A stretch of DNA of 64,000 nucleotides. Origin: Bifidobacterium ramosum. Its GTDB lineage: Bacteria; Actinomycetota; Actinomycetes; Actinomycetales; Bifidobacteriaceae. This document shows positions 1 through 10,000 of the stretch, piece after piece. Where the stretch lies: positions 48,738 through 112,737 of the forward strand of contig NZ_WBSM01000011.1 of NCBI RefSeq assembly GCF_009299505.1, in the 5' to 3' direction. Within the stretch, counting starts at the first letter, position 1; every line of letters starts with the position of its first letter. The notes under the pieces were generated by a model. It searched no databases. It was not told the DNA's origin and saw nothing but the letters and a program-made list of their open reading frames with translations. Position numbers and translations under genes: made by a program.

Positions 1-474
1 CAACTCGTCACGATCGATCGACTGCGCTTCGTCCACGGTGACGAGCAGACCGGCCCCCTTACGTTCCAGCCCGTCCATACGCATGGATAGGGCGTCGCTG
101 AGATCGATGACACGACGACTGTTCTCATAGCTGACGCCGCCAAGGCTGCCGCCTATGCCCATGACGCTCACGCTGGGGTCGATATTGAACTTGAAACTGC
201 CCTTGGGCGGCTGAAGCCGGCCGATCAGCCGGGACACTATTCCCTTCCTGGACGTCTCGGAAATAACCTGCCAATCGAGCGCTTTGACGGTAGCGGCAAA
301 CTTGGCGAGCATGACAGTCTTGCCCACACCTCGCGGACCGGTGACCCGCATGAGTCGGCCAGGGGCGCCGGGCCCGTCCTCGAGGGCCTCGTTGAAGTCA
401 TCGAGAATGGTCTCCCTGCCGATGAGCACCGGAGGAAGGTGCCCTGCGCTGGGTTTGAACGGGTTCGCTGCCAT
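1..474 (-). CDS. AAA+ ATPase, 5' part only (3' end outside window)
   Basis: An open frame starts at ATG 474 and runs off the left edge, so 158 codons are visible. The product has a Walker A motif GPRGVGKT near residue 50 and a Walker B-like LLVTVDEAQ near residue 148. The spacing and the opening phrase LIGRETILDDF fit the ATPase_2/STAND-like P-loop ATPases that are often found alone in actinobacterial accessory regions. These proteins hydrolyse ATP and are thought to act as sensors or regulators; the target here is unknown. The leader carries two identical 16-bp AT-rich boxes, described separately, which suggests control at this promoter. The C-terminal half, needed to tell a DUF234-type from a STAND-type protein, is missing. 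Confidence 0.8.
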   Translation of the reverse strand, partial: MAANPFKPSAGHLPPVLIGRETILDDFNEALEDGPGAPGRLMRVTGPRGVGKTVMLAKFAATVKALDWQVISETSRKGIVSRLIGRLQPPKGSFKFNIDPSVSVMGIGGSLGGVSYENSRRVIDLSDALSMRMDGLERKGAGLLVTVDEAQSIDRDEL

Positions 475-486
475 ACCGCCTACTTT

Positions 487-551
487 CATAAAAATTCATA
501 AATATTCTACAACATGGGTCCGGTTCTACAAAAATCATAAAAATTCATAAA
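487..551. promoter_or_regulatory. Two identical 16-bp AT-rich boxes upstream of the ATPase gene
   Basis: CATAAAAATTCATAAA occurs at 487-502 and again, unchanged, at 536-551. The start-to-start distance is 49 bp. Both lie just upstream of the minus-strand start codon at 474. Read on the minus strand the box is TTTATGAATTTTTATG. Such paired direct boxes next to a start codon suggest an operator, possibly autoregulatory. A TTTATG-like -10 element would sit inside the proximal copy. This is inference from position only. Confidence 0.5.
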
Positions 552-636
552 CATCTGCCATCACTGCGTGAGACATGCCGACGGAATGGCTTCATCGCAG
601 GCGTGTCGGACGCAACCACCGAACCGTGCCCCCATG

Positions 637-646
637 TTGTCCGGTT
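637..646 (+). promoter_or_regulatory. TTGTCCGGTT leader motif, copy 1
   Basis: This decamer lies 98 bp before ATG 735. The same motif occurs at 30039, 30670 (last base A) and 42493 on the plus strand, and at 29960 and 42384 on the minus strand, each time upstream of an island gene. It may be a -35 box or the site of a shared regulator. Confidence 0.4.
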
Positions 647-734
647 GAGATGGGTAGAGGCGATCGGAACGGCCGGTCGCGCGAAACACAACCAACAACC
701 GCGGCGGCAACGTCGACAAGGAAAGGAAGCCATC

Positions 735-1040
735 ATGGCCATCAACATGGGCGAAAGCAAAGTCATCTACCAGTCGACCGAGGATTCGGACCGCGAGGCA
801 GCGGAACACCCGTACACCGTGCCGATCCCGAAAGGGCTGGAGGAGGATTCCCACCCGCCCAAGCCGATCACCCGCGCACAGATGATGCGCTGAATCACCC
901 GCCACGTCGAGCCCCACCCGGGCTACGCCGACGAATTCAACGCATGGGAACGAGCCTGGCAGGAAGTCGAGATCGCCCACCTCAAGGCCGACGGCGAACC
1001 CGTACTCGAACTGGACCCGGTGCACGTGTACGAGGAGTAG
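735..1040 (+). pseudogene. Small acidic protein gene with in-frame TGA; paralogue of 30133-30642
   Basis: ATG 735 follows a good ribosome site (AAAGGAAG). The first 52 codons match the N-terminus of the protein at 30133, sharing the phrases TEDSDRE/IEDSDRD and EHPYTVPIP. At 891-893 the frame hits TGA where the intact paralogue has the Trp codon of RWMTRHIEP. After the TGA the same frame continues for 49 codons with clear homology (ITRHVEPHPGYAD, WERAWQEVEIAHLKADGEP) and stops at 1038-1040. A single G-to-A change of TGG therefore explains the break. The copy also lacks the acidic C-terminal third of the paralogue. The leaders of the two genes are alike as well, so gene and leader were duplicated together. 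Function unknown. Confidence 0.75.
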
Positions 1041-1135
1041 ACCGCGAATCCACCGGCCGGCACCCTTCGGCTGAACGCCCCACCGATCCGTTGGGTTCCG
1101 CCGCAAGGGATGGAGCTGATGACGGCGACTGTGGG

Positions 1136-1244
1136 GGCGTGCCGTTTTCAGATAGTCGACGTATTTGAGGAAGTCGCAGATTCCGATGTCCTTACGAAGG
1201 TCGTAGTCGACCCCTTTCTCTCCGACTTCCTCAAAAAAGCTCAT
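1136..1244 (-). pseudogene. Truncated 5' fragment of a gene translationally coupled to the UvrD-like helicase
   Basis: The helicase stop codon (TGA, 1244-1246 on the minus strand) overlaps an ATG at 1242-1244 in the arrangement TGATGA, which is typical of coupled operon genes. The first 35 or so codons read like real protein (MSFFEEVGEKGVDYDLRKD, then GICDFLKYVDYL). Around 1136 the frame passes into low-quality, Arg/His-rich sequence that belongs to the duplicated block on the other strand. I read this as the start of a former last gene of the operon, cut off by the event that brought in the 550-1135 block. What the gene was is not recognisable. Confidence 0.4.
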
Positions 1245-3553
1245 CAGCCATTCGCCACCACGGCGGTGACGAGCAACTCCTTACGCGGTCGGGTCATGGC
1301 CACATACAGAAGGTTGCGTTCCTGACGATAGAGCTGGTTCAGCTTGACCGAATCCCCTACGCATTTGCGCACTTGGCTCGGCGGCGGGCACTGGTCCACA
1401 TCCGGCACGACCACATAGTCGAACTCCAGACCCTTGGCACGATGCATGGTCGCCACGCGAATGCCTGACTTGCTTGTTACCTCCTTCGTTTTATTATCCA
1501 GCTTCAACGCCTTGTATGTGGACTTGCTGTTCAGCGCATCCACCCAGTCGTCTACATGCTGGTTGTCGCGCACGATCACGCAAATACCCTCCGGCTTAGC
1601 CATGGAATCCTGAGACAGTCGTTTATCGATCCAATCGGTCACGCAGCGAAATTGGGCGTTCCAGCTCTTGCAACGCAGAGCTTCAGGCCATTCACCATGC
1701 GTCAATGAAACACCATCGCCAAAGGACTCTTCCTGAGCTGAATCATCGAACACGCCAGTAAGTGAATAATCCAGCTCATCAGGCTTCTTTCGAGAGAAAT
1801 CACTGACTTGTCTGCCGTTATTTTTGGCATCTTTCACTGCCTGCATTATGCCATCCACAGTATTCGCACCACTGACTCGGCAAACAGTTTCGGCAACTGT
1901 TTTGATCTCGTTTGTCGTACGATAGTTGACTTTGAGACGGAAGCTGCGCCCGGCAATCGGGATGCCACACTGTTTAAGTGATACTCGGTTGCCATACAAT
2001 TGCTGATGGTTGTCGCCAGCGATGAAGATATCGTTGGCGTGACGGTCGACCATACTACGCAACAGACGGTACGCGGACGCACCAAAATCCTGCCCTTCAT
2101 CGACTACAACGAACGCGAATTTTTGGGTGGCCTGCGGCCCGTCAAGCAGTTTGGCCGCAACATGCATTGCATAAGGTTGATCATATTCCTTATGCTCGTC
2201 CATCAGTTGCAGATAGCGTTCCGCAACCTCCCATACCGCTTCACGCTGCGCTTTAACCAAACGTTCGCCACGCCCGCGACGGGGAACCGCAAGATATTCA
2301 TCCAGACAGGTGACATTGTTCGCAAGAATCACCTGCTCCCATTCTCGAATGAAGAAATCAACAGGCAGTTTCGACACTGACTCGTCTGAAGAGGCAGACT
2401 TGGCTTCCTCCCATAAATCATCGGTGTTGTACTGTACACGGAATTTTGTGTTGCGGTACACGAACGGATACAGCCACTTATCGAGATTGATGACTCCGAT
2501 ATGAGCCAGCTCCTTCTCGGAGCACAACAGCTTCATATTGCTGAGAATGTCGTTGGCCAGATTGGCAGTGAACGTGGTCAACAGCACCTTACGATCACTA
2601 CCTTGTTGAAGGAGGCTTTGAGCCAAGCGACGGGCACGGTGCATGGCTACCACGGTTTTACCGGTACCTGCACCTCCAGTAACCCGAGCAGGCCCGGAGT
2701 AGTTGCCATCGACAACGGAACGCTGTGTCGGATGTAGGAACACGCGCCACTGGGCCAATGGCGCGTTCATCAATCGTTCGAGGTCTTCATCATCGGTGAG
2801 GACCACGAACTGCTGCTGGGTGCCGTTCGATGTGAGCATCGTGCGTGCGTCTCGTTCGGCTTGATTATCGCCCGCAGCGTCGATGAATTGCTGCGAGGAT
2901 TCAGTCTGTGTGAAACCATATGAAGGACTCTGCTTGCGATCATCAGCAAGAAGACCAGCGATCTCTTCCTTCTTGTAGCCGTCAAGGGCAAAATCGACGT
3001 ACATTTGGGCCTGTTCAGGCAACAGATGGGTCATTATCTTGGCTACGGGTTTGGAAGGTGCCCTGCGCAATACAGATACTCCGTTGGCGGGAACACCAAA
3101 CTCGATCAAATCATCATCGCTGAACGGTGCGAGCAAATCAGTATGCGCACCAACGCTTGCTCCGTCAGCTAGCAGTTGTGCAAGCTGGGCAGAGCTGGGA
3201 GCATCTTCCAGTCGAACAGTGTTGGTGAGCATGTCGGTGGTGACCTGATGCCGACTTATCCAGTCATAGGCATCGTCGTGGCCTTCGTCAAGATGCAGGA
3301 TCGTATAGATGTTGGTCCGGTCTTTACGAAAGATCACTGCACGGCAGCTTCGTGTGATGCGCACAGAACGCATCCCCTTGTCCTTCATTCCGGTCGGCAA
3401 CTCGACGTGCAGACCCAGCAGACTGGGATCTGTCCGGAGTTTACGGACAAACTCATAAAACGCCTTCTGCGTGCGTTTCTGGGATTTATTCAGTTCGGCG
3501 ATCACATCAAGGAAAAGCACGATCGTCACTGGATTTTCATCTGCTTGTGGCAT
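1244..3553 (-). CDS. UvrD-family superfamily I helicase with RelE-like N-terminal domain
   Basis: The 769-residue product has the full set of SF1 motifs: Walker A GGAGTGKT near residue 292, Walker B VVVDEGQD near 483, motif III GDNHQQLYG, motif IV NYRTTNEI, motif V LEFDYVVVPDVD, and motif VI RNLLYVAMTRPRKEL near 740. It should unwind or translocate on DNA 3' to 5' using ATP. The first 110 residues do not look like UvrD. They contain SVRITRSCRAVIFRKDRTN and LHLDEGHDDAYDW, which resemble the RelE/ParE toxin fold that is found fused to some defence-associated UvrD-like proteins. The gene is the last intact member of the minus-strand restriction operon, 149 bp after the McrC-like gene, so a role with the nucleases upstream is likely but not shown. 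Confidence 0.85.
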   Translation of the reverse strand: MPQADENPVTIVLFLDVIAELNKSQKRTQKAFYEFVRKLRTDPSLLGLHVELPTGMKDKGMRSVRITRSCRAVIFRKDRTNIYTILHLDEGHDDAYDWISRHQVTTDMLTNTVRLEDAPSSAQLAQLLADGASVGAHTDLLAPFSDDDLIEFGVPANGVSVLRRAPSKPVAKIMTHLLPEQAQMYVDFALDGYKKEEIAGLLADDRKQSPSYGFTQTESSQQFIDAAGDNQAERDARTMLTSNGTQQQFVVLTDDEDLERLMNAPLAQWRVFLHPTQRSVVDGNYSGPARVTGGAGTGKTVVAMHRARRLAQSLLQQGSDRKVLLTTFTANLANDILSNMKLLCSEKELAHIGVINLDKWLYPFVYRNTKFRVQYNTDDLWEEAKSASSDESVSKLPVDFFIREWEQVILANNVTCLDEYLAVPRRGRGERLVKAQREAVWEVAERYLQLMDEHKEYDQPYAMHVAAKLLDGPQATQKFAFVVVDEGQDFGASAYRLLRSMVDRHANDIFIAGDNHQQLYGNRVSLKQCGIPIAGRSFRLKVNYRTTNEIKTVAETVCRVSGANTVDGIMQAVKDAKNNGRQVSDFSRKKPDELDYSLTGVFDDSAQEESFGDGVSLTHGEWPEALRCKSWNAQFRCVTDWIDKRLSQDSMAKPEGICVIVRDNQHVDDWVDALNSKSTYKALKLDNKTKEVTSKSGIRVATMHRAKGLEFDYVVVPDVDQCPPPSQVRKCVGDSVKLNQLYRQERNLLYVAMTRPRKELLVTAVVANG

Positions 3554-3702
3554 GAGACATCCTCCAAATCGGCTGTGACTGTCGAGGTTTCAGATTGTCG
3601 TTACCCTGTTCCATCACCGAAACCACAGCCAAGTCTACTCGTTTTCATCGCCTGACGGTGAAGTTAACGACACGCTTCACGTGGGAGCGCCTTTGCGGCC
3701 TG

Positions 3703-5340
3703 TCAACGTTTGATGGAATTCGGAACAATGCTGCTGGATGATGCGTGATTAAACATCTGATGTAGATATTCCAAGGTTTCGGATGTGTCGGGAAGGCTAT
3801 TCAGATACATCCGTATTGCTTGTTCCGCATCCAATTCGAATAAGAGGATGTACCGGGGCATGCTTTTACCCATGTCTGTCATGAACTTCAATGACACTCG
3901 CCCTCGTTGAATCAGAAGGGGCCGTTCGTCTGTGTTTTTCCCGCTATCTAGTGTACGTTGGGAGGGCAGTATGAGCGCGTTACCTAGAATGGTGATGGGA
4001 CCGTTTATTTTCTTGTTTTCCCTGAGCGGTAATTCTTGGCGGAGAGCCATCATGTAAAAGAATTGCTTGATGAGATCGCCTATGCCGGGTTGCCCAGTTA
4101 TTTGGCCTACCTTGCTGTTCGTGGCATCAAGCTTGTATTTGGGAATATAGTATTTGGCGTCCAGAATGTAGATGGAAGTCTGATCCTCTTGTTGGTCGGT
4201 GTTTATTACGTCCGGTATCAGGGAATGTGTCTCTGCAGCCGCCGTGTCTATGGTATTTTGCGTCGAGGCCTTTGTCTCGTCGGCATCCATATCGTTGACA
4301 GTATTTACAGCATTTGAATCGGAGTTCCACTCCAACTTCAGAAAGAATTCCCAATTGGGTTTTGGCAAAGTGATTCGATCATCATGATGGAAGATTTGCT
4401 TACAGATATCCTCCCATACACGATCGAATGATCCCGTGCCTTCGGCCAGGATACTGGTTCTGTTTGCAGGACTGTAATCCTCGAGGTAATTGAGCATGTT
4501 GTGTAGTAGGAGTTTCTTTCGCGTCTCGAACTGGATGTTAAGCTCTCGTCGCAAACGGAGTTCTAATATAGAAACTTCGCCGATAGCTTCCAGGCTTTCA
4601 CCTGAGTTCTTGACCAGCGGCATGTGCAGAATCCCGTTCAGGCCGGTACTCTCGATGAAAGTGCTGATTTCGGTAAGTATCGCCAGCTGCACGCGTGCTA
4701 TGAAATTGGACGATTCACGAGTACGACGTGAAGTAATCAGCTCCATGTATGCCGGTGAGCCGTTGTTCATTATGGGAGTGGTTTGATCGATAGTACGTGG
4801 CCACTCGATTTCGCCTTCGCCGTTGAGTTCTTGTACTCTCCGTGAATTCGTGTACGGTCCGTTTTGCGCATAATCATCCAGTAGGAATCGATAAAGACCA
4901 AGCTGGTTTTGTATGAGTGATTGTTGAGTGGCTACCGGACTGAAAGTAAGCTCATCCTGCTGAGTCGGATGAGAGACGAAATACCTACGTATGGCCGCAA
5001 GTATGTCGGAGAGAGACGCCGAAGCTAGCTCTGTGGGAATAGTATCCTCTCTAGGAAGATACGTGTAATATTTCGGCAAAATCGGGAACAGGAACCCGTT
5101 TGCTGCAATTACTCCCACATAATTGAATTGATATCCGCCGTCTACATTTTTCAGCAACCTTTTTTTACCTATTTTCATGCTGGCAAGCAGGTTGGTGATG
5201 GAGGCGACGTCATCATCGATACGAGTGTTGGACACATCGTCGGTGGATGACGCATAATGCGGAAAACTGCCCACGATCCAGGCTTCACGAATCTGCCGAG
5301 AGGTGTAGAGTGCTCCTTCGATAAAGAATCGACTAGTCAT
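3703..5340 (-). CDS. LlaJI/McrC-family restriction endonuclease subunit
   Basis: The 545-residue protein is the nuclease partner of the McrB-like protein encoded just upstream, 6 bp away. Its C-terminal part has YILDAKYY near residue 395, which gives the D..K core of a PD-(D/E)XK nuclease, followed by GQPGIGDLIKQFFYMMAL, a pattern I associate with LlaJI-type subunits and McrC. McrBC-type complexes load on DNA carrying a target, often methylated, move along it using GTP, and cut. Characterised LlaJI loci also carry two cytosine methyltransferases; none lies next to this pair. The system may therefore act as a modification-dependent (type IV) enzyme, or rely on methylases elsewhere. The base composition is visibly more AT-rich than in the type III genes, which suggests separate acquisition. 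Confidence 0.8.
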   Translation of the reverse strand: MTSRFFIEGALYTSRQIREAWIVGSFPHYASSTDDVSNTRIDDDVASITNLLASMKIGKKRLLKNVDGGYQFNYVGVIAANGFLFPILPKYYTYLPREDTIPTELASASLSDILAAIRRYFVSHPTQQDELTFSPVATQQSLIQNQLGLYRFLLDDYAQNGPYTNSRRVQELNGEGEIEWPRTIDQTTPIMNNGSPAYMELITSRRTRESSNFIARVQLAILTEISTFIESTGLNGILHMPLVKNSGESLEAIGEVSILELRLRRELNIQFETRKKLLLHNMLNYLEDYSPANRTSILAEGTGSFDRVWEDICKQIFHHDDRITLPKPNWEFFLKLEWNSDSNAVNTVNDMDADETKASTQNTIDTAAAETHSLIPDVINTDQQEDQTSIYILDAKYYIPKYKLDATNSKVGQITGQPGIGDLIKQFFYMMALRQELPLRENKKINGPITILGNALILPSQRTLDSGKNTDERPLLIQRGRVSLKFMTDMGKSMPRYILLFELDAEQAIRMYLNSLPDTSETLEYLHQMFNHASSSSIVPNSIKR

Positions 5341-5346
5341 TACGGT

Positions 5347-6906
5347 CTATTCCCCAGTATCTTGTGCATCCTGATTGCCCGATACCTTTTTGGAGGTTGA
5401 TGCGGGCTCCTCCGGCTGATCGGTACCCAGATCAGTGTTGATTCCTTTTTTGTCATCGTGGGGTTTATCGACTCGTTCCAATCCTTGAAAAATACCGTAA
5501 TTGATAGTATCCCAAGCGTCGAAAAGTTTCTGCAGCGAAAGATCCTTCCCTTCCTCGGTAAAAGTGTCCGGACCGATCGCCTGCTTAATCGAGCTGATGT
5601 CGAATATTTCGGTGAGATGGTACTTTGCAGCATCTTCAAATAGGTACATGATGACCTTATTCTTCATGGCTTTGTCGAATGCTTGGCTACCGAAGGCAAT
5701 GCCGTTATTCCCGAGAAAGAATGGCCCCATCTGCTTGTCTTCAGGAATGCCGGTTTTAAGCAAATTATCATTAATGGTTTTGCGATATCTTGCCCCCCAG
5801 TCACGATCTTTGATAACCGGTTCTCCAGTCTTCCGATCTACCGCATTCACTCCATCATTGATGCCCACGTATTCAAAGTCCCAGCGGCGTTTGAATGCTG
5901 TATCCAAAGAGAATACGCCTTGATCGGCGGAATTCATCGTAGCGAGAATATACATGTTTGATGGAATAACGATTCGAGAGCAGTCGCCTATCCCTGTCAG
6001 TGATTGAAGGACTACACGTCCTTTATCGGTCAGGAGGTTAGGATTGAAATCCTTGGCTTCTGCGTTTTCTGCTGAGTGAGGATCATTCAGCGCGGTTTGG
6101 CGAAGATATTCACGGAGGTCCTCGCTTATGGTGATCGCATATTCGCTCTGTCCACCATCATTGCGATCAAGCAGCTGGAAGACATCACCAAACACGGAGG
6201 CTGCTTCGGAGCGATTCAATTCCTCGATGACCAGTGCATGTGGGTTGCTCGGGTCGTTGAGTGCATGGATCAGTACACGGGTGAACGGACCTGGACGGAA
6301 TTGGTATTCTACCTGGCGAAGGATGGTTCCATTTGCGTCTTTCCTGGAAACAGTAACCGGTTTATATGAGCCCACGAATTGCGAATGCAGGTAATCCGCA
6401 TAAAAAGTTACCCGTTCGTACCTGCCAGTGAAATTTTCTTGCAGCACTTGATTCAATCGGTAGCTTTTGCCAGTACCGGGTGCACCGAAGTAGATGACGT
6501 TACGAGGAGAATCCCCTTCTCCGTTGAGCATACTGACACCCGTCTGGGAATTTCTGTCTAGAAACTCTGCATATGCCTTCAAAGCCGAAAACAAGTTACT
6601 GTGATCATCGCGCCATCCGTCTGATCCCTTGATCAGATAATTACTGGATGATTTGATTTCATTTCGCATTGTTTGGATGACATTAGCATCAGAGATTGAG
6701 AATAGGGAAGTATGTACCGATAGAATCGGTACATCTGAAAAACTTCTCTTTGTCCCAGCAAAACAGAAATTGGCAGGATCATAGTTGGATAGTCGAGTCG
6801 TATAGTTGTTAGCGGTAAGTTGTGACCCGTTAGAGGATCGGACAAACCATGCTCTAAATGCCTCTTTCCTTTCTGATTCTTCGCTTGCCGACGCTTCATT
6901 GTCCAT
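5347..6906 (-). CDS. McrB-like AAA+ GTPase of a LlaJI/McrBC restriction system
   Basis: The 519-residue protein has Walker A FGAPGTGKS near residue 142, a Walker B region ALVIEELNRSEAASVFGD, and ILATMNSADQGVFSLD, the counterpart of the MNTADRS guanine-binding signature of McrB, followed by RRWDF. This order defines the McrB branch of AAA+ proteins, which form hexamers and power DNA translocation for the nuclease subunit. The N-terminal 130 residues should hold the DNA-recognition part and end in LFSALKAYAEFL, a helix also seen in other McrB-like R subunits. It starts at ATG 6906 after AGAGGGG. The stop lies 6 bp before the nuclease start, so the two genes are probably coupled. Confidence 0.88.
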   Translation of the reverse strand: MDNEASASEESERKEAFRAWFVRSSNGSQLTANNYTTRLSNYDPANFCFAGTKRSFSDVPILSVHTSLFSISDANVIQTMRNEIKSSSNYLIKGSDGWRDDHSNLFSALKAYAEFLDRNSQTGVSMLNGEGDSPRNVIYFGAPGTGKSYRLNQVLQENFTGRYERVTFYADYLHSQFVGSYKPVTVSRKDANGTILRQVEYQFRPGPFTRVLIHALNDPSNPHALVIEELNRSEAASVFGDVFQLLDRNDGGQSEYAITISEDLREYLRQTALNDPHSAENAEAKDFNPNLLTDKGRVVLQSLTGIGDCSRIVIPSNMYILATMNSADQGVFSLDTAFKRRWDFEYVGINDGVNAVDRKTGEPVIKDRDWGARYRKTINDNLLKTGIPEDKQMGPFFLGNNGIAFGSQAFDKAMKNKVIMYLFEDAAKYHLTEIFDISSIKQAIGPDTFTEEGKDLSLQKLFDAWDTINYGIFQGLERVDKPHDDKKGINTDLGTDQPEEPASTSKKVSGNQDAQDTGE

Positions 6907-7014
6907 TATGATTGTCCCCTCTGGAGTGAGTTTCTATAACAGAATATTCCCAGTATGCAAAGCCTGACATAATATCGAGCGCATAGCCGCCGGTATGGTG
7001 ACCATGCACTCGAA

Positions 7015-10000
7015 TCACTGCAGCGCATGAATCTTATCAAGTAGCGTCTGATAGGTAACAGCTTGTTCGTAACGAACGTCGCCGGCAAGTTGGAAATCAT
7101 TGAAAAGCTTTTCGGCGCAGGCGATCTTGCCGCTTTCTATGTCGCGTAGCTCGAATTTGTCCATGCTGCCCTTGGTTTCCGCGATGAAGAAGAGGTGTTT
7201 GATGCCGCTGCCTTCGCGGAAGGCGACCGCCCAGTCGGGCGCGTAGTTGCCGACCGGCGTGGGGATCTGGAACCCTCGAGGCAGCTTCGCGTAGACGGCG
7301 ACTTCGTCCGCGGCGTCGAGATCCTTGGCGAACCGGCGTTCCACGCTTTCGGGCGCGGTGCCGTCCGGGAACACGTAGTCCTGCACGCATTTGCTGGCGC
7401 GGTATGCCACGGCTTCCTCGCGCGCGTTGCCACCCGCGGTGAAGATGCTGGCATCGTACTCGCCGGCGATCCGGTCGTAGCAGATGTGGTCCACGATCAT
7501 GGTGGCCTTCTCCTGCACGATCAGTTTGGAGACCTTGGCGATGAACTGTTCGGGATTGTCCTTGAACATGCGGAACTTGTCGCCGCGAATGCCCTTCAGA
7601 ATCGCGGCAGCGCACCGGCGCGTGATGGTCGCGCCACGGGCCACTTCTCCGAGCAGATCGTAGGTGACCCCACCGGACGCGTCCACGTTCAGTTCCTGAT
7701 TGCCGCTGACGTGCTGGCGCATGAAATGATCACCCGCGGCAAGCTCGTTGCGGTTCGCCTCGCTCTTCTGCAGACCGCGCGTAAGCGTATAGGTCATCTT
7801 CGAGACGACGAGCTCGTCGTTGATGGCCTTCACGGCCTTCGCAATCAGCTCCTCATCCTTAAAATCGACCGTGTACGCGTATTTGTGGTTGATGCGCTTC
7901 CACAGGGCCTGGAATTCCTTGCGCTGCCAGTTCTCGTTGAGCGGGTTGGAGAGGATCTTCTTCTTGAGCGCATTGCCGATGAGCATCGCGGTCACGCCTT
8001 CAAGCACGCTATCGAGCGAATACCGGATCGCGCCTATCTTGCTGGTCGGCACGACCTGCTCAAGATCCTTTGTCGTGGATTCGTCAAGCCGCTGTTCACG
8101 ATACGTATCGGTCAGTTTGTCGTCCATGTCGATCAGATCGTGCTTGATAAGCACGTGGCAGATCTTCCGCGCTTCCTCCGCGGTGAACGTGACCGGCTCC
8201 TCGCCCTCATGGTCGGGGCCGAGCTTGCCGGCCGGCACGGTGACGTGCGTGAAGAACGCATTGTCGATCTTGAGCGGGCGCTCGCGCAGCTCGCTTTGGA
8301 TGTCCTTCTGCAGCGAGGCAGTGAACGTCGCATAGCTTTCGGACGCGATCACGGTCAGCAGGTTGACCGTCTGCACCTTGGCATCCCCCAGCAGGTTCAT
8401 GTCCTGGCGCACGCCGTCCTTGTTCACGCACAGGCGCAGACCACGGCCGACCTCTTGGCGTTTGCCGGTTTCGGAATCGGAGTGCTTGAGCGTGCAGATC
8501 TGGAACACGTTCGGGTTGTCCCAACCCTCGCGCAATGCGGAATGGCTGAAGATGAACCTGGTTGGCTCGTCGAAGCTGAGCAGCCGCTCCTTGTTCTTGA
8601 GGATCAGATCGTAGGCGCTGATGTCGTCGCTTTCGTCCGAACCGCGCTTGAGCGTGGAATCGATGCTGTGACCATGCTTGTCGATGCTGAAGTAGCCGTT
8701 GTGCGCGCGGTGTGCGACCGTGTGCCGCAGCCAGTCACGATACCGTTCGCCGTCCGCATCCAGCGAGAACCGGTTCAGGTATTCGTGCACGCACGAGTCG
8801 TATTCCTCCTCGAACATGCGCGCGTATTCGCCGGGCTGTTCCTCGTTGTTGTCGTCGTACCACTTGTATTTGGCGACTTCGTCAATGAAGAACAGGCTCA
8901 GGCATTTGATGCCGCGCTCGAAGAGCATCGCTTCCTTGTCGAGGTGGCTTTTGATGGTTTCGCGGATCTGGATGCGGCGCATGTCCGCTTCCGCACCGTC
9001 GTTGAGGATCTCGCCGCGGTTCAGGACGGTGCCGTTGAGGAACCGCACATAGCCGACGCCGGTCGCGCTCAACTGATCGGGTACGATGCCGTCCGGCGCG
9101 ATACGCCAATCGTCGCGGTACGCTTCCAGTTCGTTGGATGCCAGATACAGGTCGTCGTTCACGTCGAACGTGGAGGTCGTTTTGACGACCTTGCCGGTGG
9201 TGGGGCGCATCTGCTTGAACTCGATGCGGGCCTGTGGCGCGCGGTTCGGCCGCACGATGATGTCTTGCAGATACAGGTAGCCGTCGGTGCCGCGCATGTT
9301 GTTCAGTTCGATGCCCTTGACCTCGATGCGCTTGACGAGACGCTGGTTGTACGCGTCCAGCGCATCGAGCGAGTACACGAGATCATGCTTGACTTTGTGC
9401 GTGGCCGAATAGTTGAGCACGAACAGCGGTTTGAACAGTCCGATGCCCTGCTGTGTGGCCTTGCCGCCCATTTTCTGCGGTTCATCCATGATGATGATCG
9501 GACGCATGGCGGCGATCACGTCGATCGGCCGGCGCGAACCGAAGTCGTCGCGCGGGGAGAAGATGATGCGCGATTCCTTGCTGCGGCCGTTCTCCTTCAT
9601 GGATGTGTTGAACGCCTGCATGTTGATGACCATGACCGAGATGTCGGCCGATTGCGCGAACCGGTCGAGTTCGGTCAGGTTCGAGGAATTGTAGACGAAC
9701 CAATTGATGTGCTTGCCGTAGCCTTTGCCATCGTCCGCACCGGACGTATAGAAGTAGTCGTCGGTCAGCGACAGCGACTTGGCCACGCCCTCGCGGATCG
9801 CGATGGACGGCACCACGATGATAAATTTCGACCAGCCGTACCGGCGGTTCAGCTCGAAAATGGTTTTCGTGTACACGAACGTCTTGCCGGTGCCGGTCTC
9901 CATCTCCACATCCAATTCGACCGCACCGTTGCCGACGAACAGTTTCTTGGAGTCGGGAAGACCGTTGTTGCGCTGCACCTTGTGGATATTGTCGAGCAGC

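Noticed and set aside
891..893. TGA as a selenocysteine codon
   Set aside because: The paralogue has Trp at this place, no Cys/Sec-type active site surrounds it, and no stem-loop of the SECIS kind follows directly.
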